Assembly: GCA_035461175.1 (NCBI GenBank)
Contig: DATHVR010000052.1
Location: 1-9,682, forward strand
Source of the DNA: DATHVR01 sp035461175
Lineage (GTDB): Bacteria; Actinomycetota; Acidimicrobiia; Spongiisociales; ZC4RG35
DNA length: 9,682 bases
Reading direction: 5' to 3'
In this document: one piece after another, positions 1 to 6,027 of the stretch
Position numbering within the stretch: the stretch's first letter is position 1
How the letters are laid out: every line of letters starts with the position of its first letter
The notes under the pieces: model-generated
The model's database searches: none
Seen by the model: only the letters and a program-made list of their open reading frames with translations
What the model was told of the DNA's origin: nothing
Position numbers and translations under genes: made by a program

Positions 1-2029
1 GGTATTCGAGAGAGACGCCTACTCCGGAGGCGATCGCCATCTCGGCCACGGTAACGGCGAGACCGCCGTCGGAGATGTCGTGGAGGGCGGGGCTGACGCC
101 GTCTGCCACCAGTTGTGCGGCGAGGCGGATGGCGGCCTTGGCCATGGTGCCGTCCGGGGCGGTAGGGCGACCACCGACGTGACCGAAGGTGACCTTCTCG
201 AAGGCAGAGCCACTCAGGCTGATGGGGTCGTCGGGTCCGGCCACCCACAGGTCCATGCCGGAAGCGACCCGGTCGAGGCGCGGGGCGAGGGGTGGGATCG
301 GCTCCACCATCCCCACCAGGCCGACGATCGGAGTGGGATAGATGTCGATTCCGTCGGTCTCGTTGTAGAACGAGACATTGCCGCCCACGACCGGGATGCC
401 CAGCGCCTCACAGGCTTCGGAGATCCCTTCGACCGTCTCGCGGAACTGCCACATGATCTCGGGCTTTTCGGGGTTGCCGAAGTTGAGGTTGTCCACCACC
501 GCCCGGGGCTCGGCTCCGGTCATGGCGACATTGAGGGCCGCTTCGAAGACGAGGCGGGCCGCTCCCCGGCGGGGATCCAGGTGGCACAGGCTGCCGTTGC
601 CGTCGGTGGAAACCGCCAGGCCTTTGTCGGTTCCCTTGATCCGCAGCAGGGTGCCGTCGTTGCCGGGGCCGACCACCGTGTTGAGGAAGAGCATGTGGTC
701 GTACTGCTCGTAGGCCCATGCCGGCGATCCCAGCGAGGGGTCGTCGAGAAGCTCGAGCAGGGCGGTGGCCAGGGCGGGTTGCTTGACGTGGAGGAGGGTG
801 TTGGACCACAGGTCCTCCATCCACTGGGGCTCGCCGAGGGGCCGCTCGTAGCGCGGCGCGTCCTCGGTCAGCGAGGCGGCGGGCATCTCTGCCACCACCT
901 CCCCGTCGTGGAACACCTTGAGGGTGGAGCCGGATGTGACCTCACCCACCACCGAGGAGGCGATCTCCCATTTGTCGGCCACCGCCAGCACCTCGTCGAC
1001 CTTTCCGGGCTCGACGAAAGCCATCATCCGCTCCTGGGATTCGGACATGAGCAGCTCCGGCGAGGTCATGTTGGGCTCGCGGACGTGGACGTTCTCCAAG
1101 CGCACGGTCATCCCGGTGCCGGCCCGCGCCGCCGGCTCGGAGGCGGCGCACGACAGGCCGGCCGCCCCCAGATCCTGGATCCCCACCACCAGGCCCCGCT
1201 CGTACAGCTCGAGACAGGCCTCGATCAGCTTCTTCTCCTCGAAGGGGTCGCCCACCTGGACCGAGGGCCGCTTGGTGCCGGACTCCTCGTCGAACGAGGC
1301 CGAGGCGAGAACCGAGGCGCCCCCAATCCCGTCCCGCCCGGTGGCCGATCCCAACAGGACGGCGACACTTCCCGGTGCCCCCGCCGTCCCCAGCACCAGT
1401 TGCTCGCGCCGCAGGATCCCCACGCACATCACGTTGACCAGGGGGTTGCCGGCGTAGGGCTCGTCGAAGGCGATTTCACCCCCCACCGTGGGAACGCCGA
1501 CGGCGTTGCCGTAGCCGGCGATGCCGGACACCACCCCCGAGAACAGGTAGCGGTTGTGGGGATCGTCGAGGGGGCCAAAGCGGATCTGGTCCCACAGGGC
1601 GATGGGACGGGCTCCCATCGTGAAGACGTCGCGCAGGATCCCGCCGACTCCGGTAGCGGCGCCCTGGTAGGGCTCCACGAACGAGGGATGGTTGTGGCTC
1701 TCGATGCGGAAGGCGGCCAGCCATCCGTCGCCCAGGTCGATCACGCCGGCGTTCTCACCGGGCCCCACCACTACCCAGGGTGCCTCGGTGGGAAAGCGTC
1801 CCAGATGGACCCGGGACGACTTGTATGAGCAGTGTTCGGACCACATCACCGAGTACATGGCCAGTTCCGCCTCGGAAGGCTCCCGGCCCAGGATCTCGAG
1901 GATGCGCTCGTATTCCACGTCGGTCAGCCCGAGCAGACGGTGGATGGCCTCCGGCCGGACCGCGCCTTCCGGTCCCGGCTCCTCCCCCTCGGTGAGGGCG
2001 TCCTGTTCGGGCGCCAGGTCGGTGCTCAA
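1..2029 (-). CDS. purL: Phosphoribosylformylglycinamidine synthase subunit PurL (3' end cut by window edge)
   Basis: PurL is the ATP-dependent synthetase subunit that converts FGAR to FGAM with ammonia from PurQ, the fourth step of cytosolic IMP synthesis. The minus-strand frame is open over 676 codons from 2029 to the window edge; I read it through and found no stop or frameshift. Visible landmarks, N to C: SEHCSYKSS, ESHNHPSFVEPYQGAATGVGG (His about 112), GYGNAVGVPTVGGE, SGTKRPSVQVGDPF, GIQDLGAAGL, SESQERM, NLNFGNPEKPE, GGNVSFYNET and DISDGGL close to the cut. Bacterial small PurL proteins run about 720-770 residues, so roughly 50-90 C-terminal residues lie outside. The start is a TTG at 2027-2029 overlapping the purQ stop (TTGA); no in-frame ATG or GTG lies nearby before the conserved region and no strong ribosome site is visible, so translation probably depends on coupling to purQ. 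Confidence 0.97.
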   Translation of the reverse strand, partial: MSTDLAPEQDALTEGEEPGPEGAVRPEAIHRLLGLTDVEYERILEILGREPSEAELAMYSVMWSEHCSYKSSRVHLGRFPTEAPWVVVGPGENAGVIDLGDGWLAAFRIESHNHPSFVEPYQGAATGVGGILRDVFTMGARPIALWDQIRFGPLDDPHNRYLFSGVVSGIAGYGNAVGVPTVGGEIAFDEPYAGNPLVNVMCVGILRREQLVLGTAGAPGSVAVLLGSATGRDGIGGASVLASASFDEESGTKRPSVQVGDPFEEKKLIEACLELYERGLVVGIQDLGAAGLSCAASEPAARAGTGMTVRLENVHVREPNMTSPELLMSESQERMMAFVEPGKVDEVLAVADKWEIASSVVGEVTSGSTLKVFHDGEVVAEMPAASLTEDAPRYERPLGEPQWMEDLWSNTLLHVKQPALATALLELLDDPSLGSPAWAYEQYDHMLFLNTVVGPGNDGTLLRIKGTDKGLAVSTDGNGSLCHLDPRRGAARLVFEAALNVAMTGAEPRAVVDNLNFGNPEKPEIMWQFRETVEGISEACEALGIPVVGGNVSFYNETDGIDIYPTPIVGLVGMVEPIPPLAPRLDRVASGMDLWVAGPDDPISLSGSAFEKVTFGHVGGRPTAPDGTMAKAAIRLAAQLVADGVSPALHDISDGGLAVTVAEMAIASGVGVSLEY

Positions 2030-2673
2030 GCCGGCACCCGGGTGGCGGCGGCGACCAGGCTCTCGAGCATGCGGCGTCCGTCCGCCGAGCCCAACACCTC
2101 TTCGGAGGAGCGTTCGGGATGCGGCATGATCCCCACGACGTTGCCGGCGGCGTTGGCGACGGCGGCGGCCCGGTCCTGAGACCCGTTGACGTCCTCCACG
2201 TAGCGCCCGACGATTCGGGCCGTCCCGCTCGGGTCGGTGTACTGGCCCTCGTAGGAGTTGAGCGGGATCGTGAGCACGGTCCCCACCTCGATCCCGGCGG
2301 TGAGGACGTTGTCGTTGTCGGTCACCTCCACCTCGACCGGCCGGCAGATGAACTGGAGATCACGGTTGGCGATCAGGGCGCCGGGAAGGAGCCGGGCCTC
2401 ACACAGGATCTGGAAGCCGTTGCAGATGCCCACCACCGGCCGTCCCTCCTCGGCCAGCCGGGCCACCGGGCCCATCACCGGGGAGAAGCGGGCGATGGCG
2501 CCGGTGCGCAGGTAGTCGCCGTGGGCGAACCCGCCCGGCAGCACGACGGCGTCGATGCCGGCCAGATCGGTGTCGCGGTGCCAGACCAGTTCCGCCTCGG
2601 CTCCCAGCGACCGCAGCGCCCACCGGACGTCCAGCTCGCAGTTGGAGCCGGGGAAAACTATCACACCGATCAT
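2026..2673 (-). CDS. purQ: Phosphoribosylformylglycinamidine synthase, glutaminase subunit PurQ
   Basis: PurQ is the class I glutamine amidotransferase that releases ammonia from glutamine for PurL in the PurS-PurQ-PurL complex. The 215-residue length is normal for the family. It starts MIGVIVFPGSNCE and shows the oxyanion stretch LPGGFAHGDYLR (45-56), the nucleophile elbow VGICNGFQIL with Cys84, and the catalytic pair in MPHPERS (His185, Glu187), so the triad is complete. One oddity is the segment IPLNSYEGQY (137-146), where many PurQ proteins have an HGEG-like motif. The ATG at 2671-2673 is the only sensible start, but no clear Shine-Dalgarno precedes it; a 7-bp tandem repeat lies 17 bases upstream instead. 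The stop overlaps the purL start. Confidence 0.97.
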   Translation of the reverse strand: MIGVIVFPGSNCELDVRWALRSLGAEAELVWHRDTDLAGIDAVVLPGGFAHGDYLRTGAIARFSPVMGPVARLAEEGRPVVGICNGFQILCEARLLPGALIANRDLQFICRPVEVEVTDNDNVLTAGIEVGTVLTIPLNSYEGQYTDPSGTARIVGRYVEDVNGSQDRAAAVANAAGNVVGIMPHPERSSEEVLGSADGRRMLESLVAAATRVPA

Positions 2674-2690
2674 GCCGGGACTGCGCTCGC

Positions 2691-2722
2691 GAAGTCGGAA
2701 GTCGGAAGTCGGAAGTCGGAAG
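2691..2722. repeat. Heptamer tandem repeat (GAAGTCG x4 plus GAAG) in the purS-purQ gap
   Basis: Four perfect contiguous copies of GAAGTCG run from 2691 to 2718, followed by a partial GAAG to 2722. The array fills about a third of the 97-base gap between purS and purQ and ends 17 bases before the purQ ATG, so it would lie in the operon mRNA as repeated CGACTTC. It is not self-complementary and is too short for CRISPR. It resembles the short tandemly repeated heptamers known from cyanobacteria and other bacteria; that resemblance is by form only. Confidence 0.9.
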
Positions 2723-2770
2723 CAGAATCTCGCGACCCGGTGGAGCGTGGATTTGCCGCTGTCTCGTCCT

Positions 2771-3013
2771 TCATTTGTCCACTTCGACGCGATAGTCCTC
2801 GATCACCGGGTTGGCGAGCAGCTTCTCGCACATCTCCACCACCTGCTCCCGCACCGCTGCAGGATCGTCGCCCGCCACGTCGAGGTGGAGGGTTCGGCCG
2901 GTGCGCACCGACTCCACGTCCGGGTAACCGAGGTCGGCAAGTGATCGAGCGATGGTCGAGCCCTCCGGGTCGGCGATCTCGGGGCGCCGCTCGATGTGCA
3001 CGGTGACCCTCAT
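2771..3013 (-). CDS. purS: Phosphoribosylformylglycinamidine synthase subunit PurS
   Basis: PurS is the small accessory subunit that bridges PurL and PurQ so ammonia can pass from the glutaminase to the synthetase. The 80-residue protein has the family's size and pattern: MRVTVHIERRPEIADPEGSTIARSLADLGY, then a strand RTLHLDV and a helix ending EKLLANPVIEDYRVEV. The central part matches the usual arrangement where a Leu/Gly-rich turn precedes the variable xVxxVRxG segment (VESVRTGR). The ATG overlaps the purC stop as ATGA, indicating translational coupling. Unusually for the tightly packed cluster, a 97-base gap follows before purQ. Confidence 0.95.
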   Translation of the reverse strand: MRVTVHIERRPEIADPEGSTIARSLADLGYPDVESVRTGRTLHLDVAGDDPAAVREQVVEMCEKLLANPVIEDYRVEVDK

Positions 3014-3888
3014 CGCTCCGCCAGGTAGTCGGTGAAAGAGCGGCCGGTGATCTTCTCGTACGCATCCACGTACCGGGCCCGGGTACCGGCGACGACGTCG
3101 TCTGGCAGGTCGGGTGGGGGCGGCTCATGGTCCCAGCCAGTCGAGTCGAGCCAGTCGCGCACGTACTGCTTGTCGAAGCTGGGGACCGGGTGGCCCGGCT
3201 GCCATTCGTCGGCGGGCCAGTACCGGGAGGAATCGGGAGTGAGTACCTCGTCGATGAGGACGAGCTCGCCGTCGGCGTGGCCGAACTCGAACTTGGTGTC
3301 GGCCAGGATCACACCCCGCTCGGCGGCGTAGTCCGACGCCCGGGAGTAGATGTCGAGCGAGCGGCGGCGAAGTTCCTCGTAGAGGTCGTCGCCGAGGATC
3401 TGGCGGGTCTGGTCCTCGGTGATGTTCTCGTCGTGACCGCTCTGGGCCTTGGTGGCAGGGGTGAAGATCGGCTCGGGGAGCTTGTCGGCCATCTTCAGGC
3501 CCGGGGGCAGATGCTCGGTGGTGGGACCGCCACCGGCCTGATACTCCTTCCAGGACGATCCGTACAGATATCCCCGCACGACGCACTCCACCGGGATGAC
3601 CTCCGCCCGGCGAACGACCATGGCCCGCCCGGCCAGTCCCTCCCTTTCCCGGTCGTCCACTCCCTCGATCGGGGACAGGTCGGTGCTCAAGAAGTGGTTG
3701 GGAGTGTCGAGAAGATCGAAGAAGTGAAGCGACACACCCGTGAGCACCCGCCCCTTGTCCGGTATCGGCTGGGTGAGGATGACGTCGTAGGCGGAGATCC
3801 GGTCGGTCGCAACGAAGAGGAGGCGGTCAGCGTCGATCTCGTAGATCTCACGGACCTTCCCGGAGGCGAGGTGAGGCAATGCCGGCAC
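3010..3888 (-). CDS. purC: Phosphoribosylaminoimidazole-succinocarboxamide (SAICAR) synthase
   Basis: PurC joins CAIR and aspartate with ATP to make SAICAR in cytosolic IMP synthesis. The 292-residue protein belongs to the longer form of the family. Visible motifs are the nucleotide-binding SGKVREIYE near the N terminus (9-17), ATDRISAYDV (27-36), ECVVRGYLYGSSWKEY (101-116), LPEPIFTPATKA (137-148), DTKFEFG (197-203) and DEVLTPDSSRYW (213-224). The start is GTG at 3886-3888: conserved sequence begins within about seven residues, and a TANNNT box lies eight bases upstream, so the message may be leaderless. It is first in the minus-strand purC-purS-purQ-purL operon and overlaps purS by four bases. 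Confidence 0.97.
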   Translation of the reverse strand: MPALPHLASGKVREIYEIDADRLLFVATDRISAYDVILTQPIPDKGRVLTGVSLHFFDLLDTPNHFLSTDLSPIEGVDDREREGLAGRAMVVRRAEVIPVECVVRGYLYGSSWKEYQAGGGPTTEHLPPGLKMADKLPEPIFTPATKAQSGHDENITEDQTRQILGDDLYEELRRRSLDIYSRASDYAAERGVILADTKFEFGHADGELVLIDEVLTPDSSRYWPADEWQPGHPVPSFDKQYVRDWLDSTGWDHEPPPPDLPDDVVAGTRARYVDAYEKITGRSFTDYLAER

Positions 3889-3896
3889 GGAAGGTG

Positions 3897-3902
3897 ATCG
3901 TA
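3897..3902 (-). promoter_or_regulatory. Candidate -10 box (TACGAT) of a leaderless purC promoter
   Basis: On the minus strand TACGAT fits the actinobacterial -10 pattern TANNNT and ends eight bases before the purC GTG, so transcription could begin at or next to the start codon. No convincing ribosome-binding site precedes the GTG, which agrees with a leaderless message. No good TTGACA-like -35 is visible at 16-19 bases. The hexamer is short, so chance occurrence is possible. Confidence 0.45.
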
Positions 3903-3922
3903 GCGCCCGGCACCGGTGACGA

Positions 3923-3954
3923 GTACGTTCGGGAACTGTCCCCGGGGCGCGTAC
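3923..3954. promoter_or_regulatory. Inverted-repeat cluster in the divergent purC / L,D-transpeptidase region
   Basis: The 86-base divergent region contains outer arms GTACG (3923-3927) and CGTAC (3950-3954) enclosing GTTC-GG-GAAC (3927-3936) and the palindrome CCCCGGGG (3941-3948). Such symmetry between two divergent starts is where an operator would sit. The arms are short and the sequence GC-rich, so it may be chance; I cannot assign a regulator. Confidence 0.25.
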
Positions 3955-3974
3955 GTCTCATCTATGTGAGGACA

Positions 3975-4712
3975 ATGCGCTTCCTCGTCGCCCCGCTCGT
4001 CGCCGGCCTACTCGTGGCCGGGACGCTCCCCGCCGTCGCCGCCGAGGCGGGCTCTCGGCCCGACCTGCGGGTGGCCGCCTATCAAGCCGAGCTGGCCGCG
4101 GCCGGGTTTTACCGGGGCGCCATCGACGGTCTCAGCGGACCCATGACCCGTGCCGCCGTACTCGCCTTCGAGAAGGCGGCGGGCCTGGAACGAGATGGGA
4201 TCTGGGATTCGGTGCACTTCCGCCAGCTGGAAGAGTGGGCCGCTCCCGATCTGGGCCGGAGCGGGGAGCCGGACCGGTTCGAGATCGACATCACCAACCA
4301 GGTCGGCTATCTGATCCGGGACGATCGGCTACGGGCCGTCTTCGGGATCAGTACCGGCAATGGGGAGCTGTATCGGCATCCGGCCGGGTACACGGCCCGC
4401 GCCGCCACCCCGAGAGGTGACTTCACTTTCTACAAGTATGTCGACGGATTGCGGGAGGCGCCCCTAGGCGTTCTCTACAAGCCCTGGTACTTCCGGGGCG
4501 GCTTCGCCCTTCACGGCTCGCCCAGCGTGCCCGCCTATCCCGCCAGCCACGGGTGTGTCCGGGTGACGAACTGGGACGCCGACTGGCTCGCGAAGGAGAT
4601 GTTTGTGGGTATGCCGGTCCATGTCTGGGAGGGAGAGCGGGCCACGCCCCCGACCCTCGCCTACGAGACGCCGTCCTGGCCCGAGGTGAACCTGGCATTG
4701 CATCCCGTCTGA
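3975..4712 (+). CDS. Exported L,D-transpeptidase with peptidoglycan-binding domain
   Basis: This is probably a cell-wall enzyme that forms 3-3 cross-links in peptidoglycan or attaches proteins to it. Numbered from the ATG at 3975 (245 residues), it has a signal peptide (MRFLVAPLVAGLLVAG then TLPAVAAEA, cleavage near residue 23), a PG_binding_1-type repeat (about 30-85, with the YRGAIDGLSGPMTRAAVLAF core) and a YkuD catalytic domain (about 100-220) with HGSPS and ASHGCVRV; the nucleophile is Cys194 with His192 beside it and His180 upstream. The frame is open back to an ATG at 3879, but that would place 32 charged residues before the signal peptide and overlap purC. A GTG at 3966 is an alternative, two codons and a Thr before the chosen Met. 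A GAGG lies only three bases from the ATG, so initiation is uncertain. It is transcribed divergently from purC. Confidence 0.9.
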   Translation: MRFLVAPLVAGLLVAGTLPAVAAEAGSRPDLRVAAYQAELAAAGFYRGAIDGLSGPMTRAAVLAFEKAAGLERDGIWDSVHFRQLEEWAAPDLGRSGEPDRFEIDITNQVGYLIRDDRLRAVFGISTGNGELYRHPAGYTARAATPRGDFTFYKYVDGLREAPLGVLYKPWYFRGGFALHGSPSVPAYPASHGCVRVTNWDADWLAKEMFVGMPVHVWEGERATPPTLAYETPSWPEVNLALHPV

Positions 4713-4718
4713 GACGTG

Positions 4719-4732
4719 CGGGGTCAGCCCCG
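4719..4732. other. Small hairpin between L,D-transpeptidase and thioesterase genes
   Basis: CGGGG-TCAG-CCCCG forms a perfect 5-bp stem with a four-base loop just after the L,D-transpeptidase stop and immediately before the TAGCAT box at 4734. No T-run follows, so it is at best a weak terminator; it could also be an operator in the -35/-10 spacer of the next gene. The stem is short and may be chance. Confidence 0.3.
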
Positions 4733-4733
4733 G

Positions 4734-4739
4734 TAGCAT
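4734..4739 (+). promoter_or_regulatory. Candidate -10 box (TAGCAT) of a leaderless thioesterase-operon promoter
   Basis: TAGCAT matches TANNNT and ends eight bases before the GTG at 4748, the same spacing as the box before purC. A weak -35-like CTGAGA (4709-4714) lies 19 bases upstream. This would start a four-gene message for thioesterase, ROK kinase, PurB and the glycosylase independently of the L,D-transpeptidase gene. The assignment rests on a short motif. Confidence 0.45.
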
Positions 4740-4747
4740 TCGGCGCC

Positions 4748-5128
4748 GTGAATGACGGCGCTGAGGTTCTCGATCCCTGGTCCCGCCATCTCGGCATCCG
4801 CATCCGCGAGGAGTCGGACGACGGGGTGGTGGCGGAGATGCCCCTGGCCGGCGAACACATGAACTTCCTGGACGGCGCCCACGGAGGAGCGCTGTTCTCT
4901 CTCGCCGAGGCGGCGCTGCGGGCCGCCGCCGGGGCGGGGAGCGGGATTCCCGTCGTCCTCGATGCTCATCTCGCCCTCACGGCCGGCGGGGCGGAAGGCG
5001 ACACTTTCACCGCCACCACCCGGCCGCTCAGCGTCGGCCGGACGTTGGGAGTCTGGCGGGTGACGGTGGAACGCAGCGACGGCCGCACGGTGGGCGAGTT
5101 CACCGGCACGGTGAGGTTCGAACGGTGA
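4748..5128 (+). CDS. PaaI-family hotdog-fold thioesterase
   Basis: A 126-residue single hotdog-domain protein, likely an acyl-CoA thioesterase of unknown substrate in the cytosol. The PaaI-type core reads NFLDGAHGGALFSLAEAAL (about 39-57), with His45-Gly46-Gly47 before the long helix, followed by the strands VVLDAHLALTAGG, FTATTRPLSVGRTLGVWRVTV and FTGTVRFER. Where E. coli PaaI has its catalytic Asp in LAD, this protein has Glu54 in LAE. The GTG at 4748 was chosen because the upstream in-frame extension to 4553 runs antisense-like through the end of the L,D-transpeptidase gene and shows no family similarity, and a TAGCAT box sits eight bases before it. The stop overlaps the ROK kinase start (GTGA). 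Confidence 0.88.
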   Translation: MNDGAEVLDPWSRHLGIRIREESDDGVVAEMPLAGEHMNFLDGAHGGALFSLAEAALRAAAGAGSGIPVVLDAHLALTAGGAEGDTFTATTRPLSVGRTLGVWRVTVERSDGRTVGEFTGTVRFER

Positions 5129-6027
5129 AGGTCCGGGTCGGCGTCGATCTCGGGGGGACGAAGATCGAGGCGGTCGCCCTCGACGGCACCGGCAACGAGC
5201 TGGACCGGCGGCGGGTGGCGACTCCCCAGGGAGATTACGAGGGCATCATCGGCGCGTTGGTGGCGCTGGTCGAGGAGATCTCTGCCGGGCGGGATACAGC
5301 TGCCACGGTCGGGATCGGAACCCCGGGCGCGGTCTCGCCCTTCGACGGCCTGATGAAGAACTCCAACTCGGTCGTTCTCAACGGGCGTCCGCTCGACCGC
5401 GACCTCCAGAAGGCACTGGGTCGCCCCATGAATATGCGCAACGACGCCGACTGTTTCGCCCTCTCCGAGGCAGTGGACGGGGCGGCCCGCGGGGCAGCCA
5501 CCGTGTTCGGGGTGATCCTCGGCACCGGGGTCGGGGGTGGCGTGGTGGTGGACGGGAAGGTGAGGACAGGTCCCAACCGGATCGGGGGGGAATGGGGCCA
5601 TAACCCGCTGCCGTGGCCGACCGACGACGAGCGACCCGGCCCCGATTGCTACTGCGGCAGGCGCGGGTGTATCGAGAAGTGGCTGGCCGGCCCGTCGCTG
5701 GCCGCCGATCATCTCCGCGTCACCTGCGACGAACTGACCGCCCCCGGGGTGGTGGAGGCAGCCCGGTCAGGCGACGGAAGCGCCGCCGCCACCCTGGACC
5801 GCTACGTCGACCGTCTCGCCCGGTCTCTGGCCACGATCGTCAACGTCCTCGACCCCGACGTGGTCGTCCTGGGAGGCGGTATGAGCAACGTCGACGAGCT
5901 CTACGAGCGGGTCCCGAGGATCTGGGGGCGGTATGTCTTCGGAGGCGAGGTGGCAACCCGGCTGGTCCGTAACCGGCATGGGGATTCGTCGGGCGTGCGC
6001 GGGGCGGCGATGCTGGTGGAGCAATGA
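5125..6027 (+). CDS. ROK-family sugar kinase (fructokinase/Mak-like)
   Basis: An ATP-dependent hexose or amino-sugar kinase of 300 residues, typical ROK length. The phosphate-binding loop is VGVDLGGTKIEAV (5-17), the catalytic Asp107 is in NDADCFALSEA, and the second glycine-rich segment is LGTGVGGGVVVDG (132-144). The ROK zinc site is complete: GEWGHNPLPWP with His159, then CYCGRRGCIE with Cys175, Cys177 and Cys182. The stretch GEWGHNPLPW followed by CYCG..GCIE resembles E. coli fructokinase Mak more than glucokinase or NagK, as I recall it, but the sugar cannot be fixed from sequence alone. It lacks the N-terminal winged helix of ROK repressors, so it is an enzyme and not a regulator. The start is GTG overlapping the thioesterase stop and the end overlaps purB (ATGA). 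Confidence 0.92.
   Translation: MKVRVGVDLGGTKIEAVALDGTGNELDRRRVATPQGDYEGIIGALVALVEEISAGRDTAATVGIGTPGAVSPFDGLMKNSNSVVLNGRPLDRDLQKALGRPMNMRNDADCFALSEAVDGAARGAATVFGVILGTGVGGGVVVDGKVRTGPNRIGGEWGHNPLPWPTDDERPGPDCYCGRRGCIEKWLAGPSLAADHLRVTCDELTAPGVVEAARSGDGSAAATLDRYVDRLARSLATIVNVLDPDVVVLGGGMSNVDELYERVPRIWGRYVFGGEVATRLVRNRHGDSSGVRGAAMLVEQ

Noticed and set aside
80..1828. Long plus-strand open frame of 582 codons opposite purL
   Set aside because: It lies antisense to clear, uninterrupted PurL sequence and its product has low-complexity Gly/His/Val-rich composition with no recognisable domain, as expected from third-position GC bias.
2691..2722. CRISPR array or stem-loop riboswitch at the heptamer repeat
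   Set aside because: Units are seven contiguous bases without spacers, and the unit has no self-complementarity to form a hairpin.
2119..3006. Plus-strand open frame of 295 codons opposite purQ and purS
   Set aside because: Antisense shadow of two well-recognised genes; its product has no family-like pattern and it spans the non-coding heptamer array.
3127..3897. Plus-strand open frame of 256 codons opposite purC
   Set aside because: Antisense to purC, with no recognisable motif; GC-bias artefact.
3879..3974. N-terminal extension of the L,D-transpeptidase to an ATG at 3879
   Set aside because: It would put 32 polar residues before an obvious signal peptide and overlap the purC start, so the ATG at 3975 or the GTG at 3966 is preferred.
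4553..4747. 65-residue upstream extension of the thioesterase
   Set aside because: The extension overlaps the end of the L,D-transpeptidase in another frame, is not thioesterase-like, and a TANNNT box supports the GTG at 4748.
5116..5123. GTTCGAAC palindrome as an SOS/LexA box
   Set aside because: It is inside the thioesterase coding sequence and lacks the spaced GAAC-N4-GTTC arrangement of known actinobacterial SOS boxes.
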